From Carallia brachiata (lineage: Eukaryota > Streptophyta > Magnoliopsida > Malpighiales > Rhizophoraceae), in assembly GCA_021464245.1 (NCBI GenBank), contig JADCRB010000016.1, forward strand, positions 16,177,634-16,241,633: a stretch of 64,000 nt of DNA, in the 5' to 3' direction. The position numbers were made by a program, and so were the translations under genes. Below, one piece after another: positions 55,812-64,000 of this stretch (position 1 is the first letter of the stretch; every line of letters begins with the position of its first letter). The notes beneath the pieces are model-generated. The model had not been told where the DNA came from, did not search any database, and saw only the letters and a program-made list of their open reading frames with translations.

Positions 55812-55945
55812 TGATGCAGCAGATAACAAATTCCAGGTAAAAAAAAATTATGAGTGATCCATATCATCCGAGTTGTGATACGTTTTAAATGGTGGATACG
55901 AACATTCATATTGTTGTCATAGACAAAACTTGCCAACGTTAAAAT
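55812..55945 (+). repeat. Upstream module copy 16, split (core 55875-55889)
   Basis: Core GTGATACGTTTTAAA. Sister of copy 7, lead cut by the MITE at 55559. The distal half resumes at about 56293 (GGTCCAATCAACAATTG). Confidence 0.75.
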
Positions 55946-56399
55946 ACTTGTGAATAGAAAAATTTTTGTCACGCAACCATAAAAGTATAATAGATATGTA
56001 TAATCTGAATTATTAAATAATAAAAATGAATTTAATTTATAAAAAAATAATAATTAGTTCTGTCAATTAACTGCATTCTTCATTAATATGTTCACAAAAT
56101 CTTGCTTTTATAATATGTGAGAAAAAATGATGAAAAAAAATGAGAAAAATAATGTGAAAAAAAGTTACGAGACAAAAAAATTATTAGAATAAAAAAAAAT
56201 ATGTGAGAAATAAAGTGAATCACATTTTTTTTTTCTAATGCTTTTGTTTCCTTCCTATTTCTTAGACAGCAAACAGACCCTAATATTCTAATGGTCCAAT
56301 CAACAATTGCTTAGAAAGTCCAAATACATGGGCTAGAGAGAGAGAGAGAGAGAGAAGGAGCGGGGGGGAAGAGAATTCGAACAGATTTACTAAATAATA

Positions 56400-57230
56400 A
56401 ATTTTTAAAAAAATTAAAATGAGTTGAATAAAAAAAAATTAAAATAAGAAATTGTTGGATTCCTTAATTCAGATCGACGTGAAATCAAAGTTGATATAGC
56501 CATATAGATAATTAAATGACTGAATTTCAAAAAATTAAACAAAAATTACTTAAGTTATTATATACTTTTAGATAAATTATGTCACTATTTTAATATTTTT
56601 TTTAAATTTCATGTTTAAAAATAATAACAATGTATATTGTGATATATATTATATATTTTATAATTATTTTTTTTTGCAGGTTCACATTTTTCCTTCATTA
56701 GTTTGTCTCCTAATTCCTCTTCGAAGTAGACACCTGCCTTTTCCTGGTATACAATAGCGGGTTTGATTAGTGAGAAAAACATATAATGGCATTTTGCGGA
56801 CCAAAATCCTAAAAATAAGACCACGAAAAATTAACTTATAGGTGTTTGTTAATTTTTATTTTATTTTTTAATAAAAACTAATTCATAATTTAATATCACA
56901 CAAATATCATTTTTATTTTTTTATTTAAGTATGTCTCATTTATTATATAATATAAAATCATAAATAATTTATATTCACTCAAATAAAAGAGTTAAATTAA
57001 GAATTTCTCAATTTTTATAAATTTTATATAGGACAGCATGATTTTTACGTATTGTTTTGCACCAAAAGAACCCGTTGTGAGAGAGATACTCATTAGTCAC
57101 AAATAAACAACTCTGATTGTAATGTTTCATATTAGGACTGTTGGACACCTCTCGCTTTCTTTTTTTAAAAAAAAATATTAAAAAATTATAAATGAAAATT
57201 GCACAAGTTGAGCAAAATTCATTGTTATCA
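56400..57230. other. Promoter-distal DNA of the block II gene relic
   Basis: Counterpart of 25590-25725 plus 27090-27760. TATACAATAGCGGGTTTGAT at 56748. No gene. Confidence 0.6.
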
Positions 57231-57234
57231 TATG

Positions 57235-57450
57235 AGGTGGTAATCTAGCGGCAAGTCGGTGTCTTTCTAAACTTGTGATTCAGATTCAAGTTCCCGCATC
57301 AACGCTCTCTTCTAACAAAATGTTGGGTGGCCACTGAGATAACTAAAAATTATAGCACAGTAATAAGTTCTAAATTCAACAATTGCTGTAGTCTCCTACA
57401 GTAGAATTACACTTAATTTTACTAGTATTTAGATGGGGAGTTTGTCCCTT
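57235..57450 (+). mobile_element. SINE-like patch, block II copy
   Basis: GGTGGTAATCTAGCGGCAAG (A-box-like) and CAGATTCAAGTTCCCGC (B-box-like) match 27765-27985. Same junctions, so the replacement predates the duplication. Confidence 0.45.
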
Positions 57451-57452
57451 TA

Positions 57453-57673
57453 AAAACAGCGGGACTCAGATCAGCAAAGTTTGCTACAAAATCCTTGATC
57501 CTGTCAGCACTGGTACTGCCTCTACATGCCTCTACAAAAACCTAGACGCAAATCTTTGGGATCTTTATGGGATTCTTAGCTACAGTTGCGGCCGTTTTCT
57601 CCCTGCACTCCATGTCCAGTGCAGTCCTTTTGAAACTTTCAAGGTCAGAAAGATGTGTTTCATGGCTAATTAA
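57453..57673 (+). pseudogene. 3' half of an eight-cysteine gene (relic in block II)
   Basis: Same truncation as the block I relic and the same frame to the TAA at 57671-57673, with no internal stop. The second Cys of the CC pair and the second Cys of CxC have both become Tyr (TGC to TAC), and a codon is lost after CxC. No start, signal peptide or promoter. Not functional. Confidence 0.85.
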
Positions 57674-57688
57674 TTGTTGTTTTTTTTA

Positions 57689-58532
57689 ATGCGTTTTGTA
57701 CACAAATTAGATAATATAGTATAAAATAGTATAAGTTAACACAGTATATAATAGGCTAAACTACTAATTTATACTATGTTTGGATAATATTAAATAATAC
57801 ATAATTATTCTATCTAATATTTAGATAATATGAGATAGAATAGAATAATATATTAAAATAATTTTTTTACCTTTAAAAATAATTAACTTATATTTATTAT
57901 TAATTTTAATATTTTTTATTAAAAATAGTTAAAATTAAGTAATAATTAACGTCACTGGCTATATTAGGAGGGAGGAGAGAGGGGAGAAGGGAGGAAGGTA
58001 GAGAGAGGGAGGGAAGAGGAGAGAGACAGAGGAGAGAGAGAGAGAGGAGTGTAGAGAGAGAAAGGAAAGAGAGGAGAATTGAGAGAGAGGAGAGAGGAAG
58101 GAGGAGAGAGAAAAGAAAGAGAGAGAGACGAGGAGTGAGAGAGAGAGAGGTGGGCAGAGAGGGAGGAGGAGTGAGAGAGAGGGGGGGAGATGGGAGAGGA
58201 AGGAGGAGAGAGAAAAGAAAAGAGAGAGACGAGGAGAGAGAGAGAGGTGGGAGGCGTGAGAGGATGAAGGAGAGAGAAAAGAGTTTTTTTATTTTGATAT
58301 TAATTTTTGAAAAATATTTAAATTTGTTTTAATTAAAATGATACTTTAATAAATATACAATTTGTCAACACTAGTCCATGAGAGTAAAAGTGATAGTATT
58401 ATCCTATATTTACGAGATATTTAATCCATATTAATTTATATATCTATCTTAAACTAACCAAAAAAAGACTAATGTAAGATAGTTAACCTCTAACCTATAC
58501 TATCGTATCTTATCTCACAAAATAAACGTACA
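57689..58532. mobile_element. TIR element with GA tract, block II copy
   Basis: Left AATGCGTTTTGTACAC... and right, reversed, AATGTACGTTTATTTTGTGAG then ATAAGATACGATAGTATAGG pair imperfectly. About 844 bp; shorter than the block I copy because the nested MITE is absent and the GA tract is slightly shorter. Confidence 0.65.
57967..58284. repeat. Polypurine (GA) tract, block II
   Basis: About 320 bp of A/G with a few T and C. Diverged in repeat number from 28759-29112. Confidence 0.9.
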
Positions 58533-59200
58533 TTTTACGTTCAGCTCGCCATCAAGGCCTCGGTAAGGATGTCTATTGGTAAATCTATGCCATGGACATT
58601 TAACCTTACAATAAATAATTCAGGCCATAGTCGTACTTATTAAACATTATGTTACCATGTTCCTCTTCTGTTTAACGAAAGGAGTCGAGGCATGTCACTT
58701 TTGTGACATTCACTCCCTTATTTGCGTGTACCAATAAATAATGGTAAAGCAGTTCCCTGCTCTTTGTGTAATGCCCCCTTGCCTCAATCTTCCTCTCCTC
58801 TGCTTTCTTCCTCCATCGCTTTTTGGTATCTTAATGTATGTTAACATTAATTTTATGATTTATATGAACCCATATGGTCGTCCTCTCTAATGGACATCAA
58901 TCGTTGCTGGTAAGATACTTACGAACAATGGTCCTCAAAACTTGGAGGACAAAGATTATTCCTCGATGGATTAAAGGAAATTAGATGCAAATGGGATCAT
59001 CCTTGGTATGTTGAAGACAGAAGCAACTTAGTTAGAAATTGGCACCAAAGTCTGCTCTTCAATGACTATAATAAATCTCATCGATCTCCTCTTCTTGGTG
59101 CTTCTTTCGCATGGTCAAATGGTAGTGCTTTTCAGTTTTCACATCAGCATATAACGGGTGGATTTTAGGAATTAGAGTTTCAGACCTATTTTTAAACTTT
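58533..59200. other. Gene 3' flank of the block II relic
   Basis: Counterpart of 29363-30060, up to the LINE insertion site. No gene. Confidence 0.6.
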
Positions 59201-59223
59201 TTTTAATGGAGTTGTCCTTATTT

Positions 59224-60951
59224 TTTTTATTAACCAGTATAGATAGTTTTATTAGAAAATGAGAGTAAAGAAAAATAGTACAAAACTCCTATTTTTCGGT
59301 TTGAAAAATAGGAATACCGCAAAAGTATTACATAACAGTAGTGAAACAACAAAAATGTTGCCTACACATTTATATGAGCTATCATCCTTTCTTCTCGCAA
59401 AGCGTCAACTGAGAGAAGTAGTTGTTGAGCCTGAAAAGGGATTTCAACATTTGAAGCTTTCAACCATGAATAAGTCCGAGCAAGCACGATGTCTTTTAGG
59501 CCATGCCATTTTATTTCTTCTCCCTTGAAAATTTTCTTATTCCGCTCAAGCCATATTGTCCAGGATATGACATAAAATAGTGTAGTCCAAACCCTTCTAG
59601 CAATTTTCCCCCTCACAAGAAACTTCCATTGCTCAAAATGTTTATCGTAGAAAGAAGGAATACACCATTTTAGTCCCCACACCAATCTGCAAAGGAGCAC
59701 CACAGGAGCCAGGTGATTGGACATTGGAAAAGCATATGTGAAACAGTTTCAACTTGATCCCCGCAAAAACAACACAAACTTTGGCTCTCTACAATGATTC
59801 CTCTTGTAAATAATGCACTTCTAGTACATAACTTATCCAAACAAGCCATCCACACAAGGATTTCAACTTTCAGTGGTGCCATTCCAAGCCAAACATATGG
59901 AGGAGAGCAATCATTGATAGAAGTAGACATCTTATGATGCTCATAATAAAATGACTTGACTGTAAACACACCTGACTTGTTGTATACCCATGTAAGTGAA
60001 TCTTCTACAGTCAATATGGGTGATGCATTTGCAATTACATCCAGCAGATCGTTTGCCAAAGTGATTTCATGACTTCTTAATGGCCTTCTCCATTGAAGGT
60101 TCCATAACCATGACATACTAGACCAAACTCCACAGTTACACACCAAGATATTCGGGTTGAGAGATAAATTCAGCAACCGGGGAAAACGAGCACTGAGAGG
60201 TTCATTACCAATCCACCAATCCCACCAGAACCTTGTTTTATTTCCTTTTCCAAGGGTCATTTTGACACCATGCGCAGAAATTTGTTTAGCTATATCATCA
60301 AACTCCGCAGATTTGCAAATATCAGCCCAAACATTAGAGGAATTTCTAACATCAAAAACAGGCCATGACGAAGAAGATACATTATTGTACTTTGTTTCTA
60401 TCATTGATTTCCACAGGGATCCTTCTTCCTTGCCAAACCTCCAAAGCCATTTAAAAAGGAGAGCTTGATTTTTATTAACTAGTGAGCCAACTCCTAAACC
60501 CCCCTCTTTCCTTGGCTTAGATATGATCTCCCAATTGACTAAACACATCTTATTTTTCTCCACATCCCCACTCCAAAAGAACCTTCTGTAAAGAAACAAT
60601 CTCTTTTGCAACAAGTCTTGGTATTTTAAAAATAGAGAGATAATATAGGGGCAGGGAGGAAAGGACAGACTTAATGAGAGTTAGCCTACCTCCAGTGGAG
60701 AGTAGACCCTTCCAAGTGGCAAGGCGGCTGTTCATTTTGATGAGGATTGGCTCCCATGTAGAGCGTCTCCGCGGATTAGCACCCAACGGTAATCCAAGAT
60801 ACTTAATGGGCAATTGCTCAACCTTTGTTTTGAGATTCCTTGCAACCAAAGAGATCCATTGAGCATCCACATTTATTCCTACCATAGAGCTTTTGAGGAA
60901 GTTTACTTTCAAGCCCGATGCTAACTCAAAGCAACGAAGGATTCTCTTGAC
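59224..60951 (-). mobile_element. 5'-truncated L1-type LINE
   Basis: About 1.7 kb on the minus strand. The poly(A) tail is seen as the T-run at 59221-59228. It is flanked by a direct repeat of up to 23 bp (TTTTAATGGAGTTGTCCTTA plus TTT; 59201-59223 and 60952-60974). The empty site is in block I at 30051-30064. The 5' part, including the catalytic half of the reverse transcriptase, is missing. Confidence 0.9.
59362..60912 (-). pseudogene. LINE ORF2 C-terminal part (RT end and zinc-binding domain)
   Basis: Reads from KVNFLKSSMVGI and LPIKYLGLPLGANPRRRSTW (end of the reverse transcriptase, 60912 downward), through RRFFWSGDVEKNKMCLVNW and KEGGLGVGSLVNKNQALLFK, to the zinc-binding region WLGMAPLKVEILVWMACLDK ... 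CCFCGDQVETVSHMLFQCP, then WTTLFYVISWTIWLERNKKI. The frame shifts near 60580 and near 59700. Without the YxDD part and with two shifts it is inactive. Confidence 0.9.
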
Positions 60952-60974
60952 TTTTAATGGAGTTGTCCTTATTT

Positions 60975-63525
60975 AGAATCTTTTTTTTTTTTTTTTGTGC
61001 AACTTACTGAAACTTACTAAGTCAAGTAAAAACTTATCTCCTCAAGTCTCTTGGGGATTTTGATGATGATGAATGAATTTTCAAAATAAGTTGATAATCT
61101 TCTGGTAAATTCAGAAAATATTAAAAGTCTTAATTAAATATTAGTCTTTGATTAGTGTTTTTACATGCATCCGCTCCCTAATCAAGTGATGTCAGGGCTT
61201 AGACTTATCAGAGCTTGGTATACATTTATTAATTTTCCGCAAATAAATACGGATGCCATCGAACCCATATGGCTACGTTGTCTCCTGTGGACATTAAGTA
61301 TATGTGCTGGTCGTAAGGTGGAAGCATGTTGTGTACAAGAGAGCCTTATAACTAATTCAGGATTGGTTATTTGTGTTCTCTCTACGTTTCTCGATAGGCA
61401 AGAGTGGTGTTTGTAGTTAAATTTAAGGTGATTGTTAGAATGTGTACATTGCATTTTTCATTATGTAACTTATTTTTTTTTAATTGTTATACTGAATTTA
61501 ATTTGATGCAATTAGATCAGTTTACTTCAACTTCTTATCTCCATTTATTTCAGCAACATAACCACATCAGGATTACACGATAGGTCTACATGTCATTCTA
61601 CAACCAAAGATCCTTACATGACCAATTTTTGAAGAAAGGACACAATTTTTCATGTACCCCTTCAGGGCGTATATTGTTTATTGCTGTTTCTACCGTCCCT
61701 CGAACCCATGACCTTTGTTAAGGTCATGGATGCATTACCATCGAGGCATGAGAGAGGATGGTGGTATATTGTTTATTGGAAAGTAGAAAAATGAGAGTAT
61801 GCATTTCACGATTTTTGGTCTCAACCAATTAAGAAAGTTCAATCATTTTTTGATCAAAAATAGGTCGTGCAGGAAAAAATGGATGCTAAAGTGTCACATG
61901 CACCCACCACGTCACCATTCAGTTGTGGTTTTGTTGATTAAGTAAACGGAGTGGTGAGAGTGAAAAGAAACTTCAAGTTTAATGGTTCAGTTGCATCAAA
62001 TTAAAATTAGGTGTTGAAAATGAAAACCACTGATAAGTTTGATGACAAAGAATGTAATTTTTCCTGATTACATTCTTTGAAGTCTCATCATTTTAATCAG
62101 TAGAATTGACACTATGAAAAAAAAAAAGGATAGTCTTTTTCTAAAAAAAAAAAATTAAAACATGCATGTTATTCAAAATTGGGTAAAATCTTTTAAAAAA
62201 TTGAATAGAATATTTCGAAATTGAGTACGAACAAAAATTGGAAACTATTTTCAAACATACAAAGCAAAGATCTAGCAGCGACCAGCACTCATTTTGTAAA
62301 TAGAATAGCAATATTGTTCTTTGGTGACTTCATACAAAATTTACAAGCTTCTCACAACTCTCCCTTCTTTTTTTAAAAAATTCGCCCCAGATGTCTTTGT
62401 TTTTATACTTTAATTTTGTTAAATGTCACTGCAATTCTAGTGCTACACTAGCCTATCGTCTTTTATCATTTTTATTTGTGCAAATTCATCCAACAACAGT
62501 AACTCAATTAGCAATTAGGTTTGACCTATTATCCCACAAGGATAATGCTTTTGTACATGAAAGAAGAACCGCAAGATTGCACGAATGCCTGCGGTTTCCT
62601 TTTTTAATTTTTTTGTTAAATTTGTTTACTCCTTTTTTTTAAAAAAAAAAAAATTGTTTACTCCTGTTTATTTTGAAAAACCAAAAGTAGCCCAACACTT
62701 GTATACTGCCTTAATTTTTTATTTTTGGAAATCATGATTAATCAAGATTTAGGATACTAATAAGTATTTTAGGGAAACATTAAATATCATTTAAGATTTA
62801 GTTTTCGTAAAAAAAAAAAAAAAAAAAAAAGAAAGAAAGAAAGAAAGAGTGTTTTAGGCTGTAAAAAAAAAAAAAAAACTACTTTCGCATTGCAGTCGTG
62901 AATTCCTTTTCTTACCCAGTAGCATCACCCATCCCACAATTAGATTCAAACTCCATATTTTACTCACAATTTACTCTACTTCATTCAATTCAATGAAGGA
63001 AAGAAGAAAAGAAAAAAAAAAAAGTAACTCTATTGGCATAATCATCCTCTGATCGTGCGGCCATCAGTCCCTGGGTTTAGACAAAAGTGTGCTTGCATGT
63101 AGCAACATTGAGAGAATAATAGAGAAATAACCAAAATCATAATAGAAATAACAAAGATTTCACGAACAACTATAAAGAGAAAATGATAAATCGCACGCCG
63201 CAAACAAATCATTCAAAAGTTGAATAATGCTAAATGTCGCGACATAAATTTTCTGACTTTTCCCAAATAATGCTGACATAAACAGAAATATTGCTTTCCT
63301 TTTTATTTTTTTACTAAAATGCGCTAACATTTTCTTAATCTTTCTAAACTTCTATTAAGCCTCAACTTTCTATTGATTTAATTGTTTCATATCCCAAATG
63401 ATTTAGTAAAAAAAAATTAAATTTTTATTTAAATCAAAATTTAAGATAATAGTAAATATATAAAAAGTAATATTAAGTAAATTTAAAATTTAATATATAT
63501 TTATGTGTCTAAATTAAATTCTAAA
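60975..63525. other. Array spacer in block II, no supported gene
   Basis: Counterpart of 30065-32590, including the copia-like scrap (61170-61440), the tRNA-like patch (61655-61765), the spacer segments and long A/T runs (62816-62834, 62862-62876). Confidence 0.55.
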
Positions 63526-63529
63526 TTTA

Positions 63530-63725
63530 ATGAATTATGAGTGAACCATATAACCCCAAATCGTGACACGTTTTAAAGGGTGAATAAGGATATTCGTACT
63601 GCAGTAATAATAATTCATAACAGACAAAACTCGCCCAACGCTGTTTCTCGAGAGGTCCAATCAAAAATTATTTGCAATGTCCAAAATACGAGACTAGAGA
63701 GAGAGACATGGCGGATGTGGCGTGT
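63530..63725 (+). repeat. Upstream module copy 17 (core 63563-63577)
   Basis: GTGAACCATATAACCCC, core GTGACACGTTTTAAA. The GACAATTGGAGA phrase is deleted. Ends GGCGGATGTGGCGTGTACC, then ATAGCACGTTTGATTAAAGA. Sister of copy 9. Confidence 0.75.
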
Positions 63726-63726
63726 A

Positions 63727-64000
63727 CCATAGCACGTTTGATTAAAGAGAATAATATATAATATTAGGGAAAAAAAATAAAGAAAGATATATAATATGGC
63801 ATTTTGTGGGTCTCAATCCGAAAGAAACGACCGTGCGCGTTGTAAGAAAGAATTGCAGTATGAGGTCTGTGCCAAGGCACCTGGACATAGAACTTAGTTT
63901 TCAACTAATTTAAGCTTGAATTTTATTATAAGATATTACTATACAGTCATATAATTTATAATATATAAAATATATTTAATTAATTTAATAATTTTTATAT
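63727..64000. other. Inter-module DNA running off the window
   Basis: Counterpart of 33150-33410. AT-rich, no gene. Confidence 0.55.

Larger units (their letters stand above)
51590..64000 (+). repeat. Duplicated block II (paralogous to 20060-34000, open at window end)
   Basis: Begins at CACTTTAAAGTGAGATTTAA (the empty LINE site) and follows block I segment by segment. It lacks the 21743 MITE, the 23945 retro-insertion, the 25730 TIR element and the nested 28338 MITE. It has instead the 55559 MITE and the 59224-60951 LINE. Confidence 0.85.

Noticed and set aside
1..64000. CRISPR array, operons, helitron ends or rRNA
   Set aside because: The repeats are long, diverged and irregularly spaced, the genome is plant-like, and no TC...CTRR helitron boundaries or rRNA sequence were recognised.

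Overview
The window looks like nuclear DNA of a flowering plant. It is AT-rich and gene-poor, and it holds a copia-type LTR retrotransposon with an initiator-tRNA-Met primer site, L1-type LINE fragments, tRNA-derived SINEs and many small terminal-inverted-repeat (TIR) elements. Between these lies a family of small secreted eight-cysteine proteins. I cannot name the species. No bacterial, organellar, rRNA, CRISPR or convincing functional tRNA feature was seen.

The backbone is a degenerate array, all on the + strand, of a secreted eight-cysteine (LTP / hydrophobic-seed-protein-like) gene with its flanking DNA. Six gene copies or relics are visible. Two are intact and encode 118 aa each (5342-5698 and 37625-37981). 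One is frameshifted (43829-44192), one is only a 5' stub (47530-47620), and two are 3' halves without a start (27991-28213 and 57453-57673). The upstream DNA has multiplied much more than the gene: at least 17 copies of a 150-350 bp module centred on a GTGACACGTTTTAAA-like core lie in the same orientation, and most have no gene attached.

Layout. 1-2126 is the 3' end of an LTR element whose interior holds gene-like fragments. 2.5-6.0 kb is promoter modules, a SINE and intact gene 1. 6.06-9.42 kb is a non-autonomous LTR element inserted behind gene 1. 10.7-16.5 kb is a promoter module split by a SINE and a decayed copia element. 16.6-20 kb is poly(A)-type retro-insertions and a LINE tail. 20-34 kb is duplicated block I. 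34-44.4 kb is further modules, several TIR elements, intact gene 2, a 44-base poly(C) run and the frameshifted gene. 45-51.5 kb is modules, the gene stub, a hAT-type MITE and a SINE. 51.6-64 kb is block II, a second copy of block I.

Because blocks I and II are paralogous, several insertions can be dated relative to the duplication by comparing filled with empty sites. The small poly(T)-led insertion, the SINE-like patch and the GA-rich TIR element are older. The LINEs, the CT-rich TIR element, a long-TIR MULE-type MITE, the GTTGCAC-type MITEs and a GC-rich poly(A) element are younger or block-specific. All repeat and duplication statements are by-eye alignments of the given sequence.
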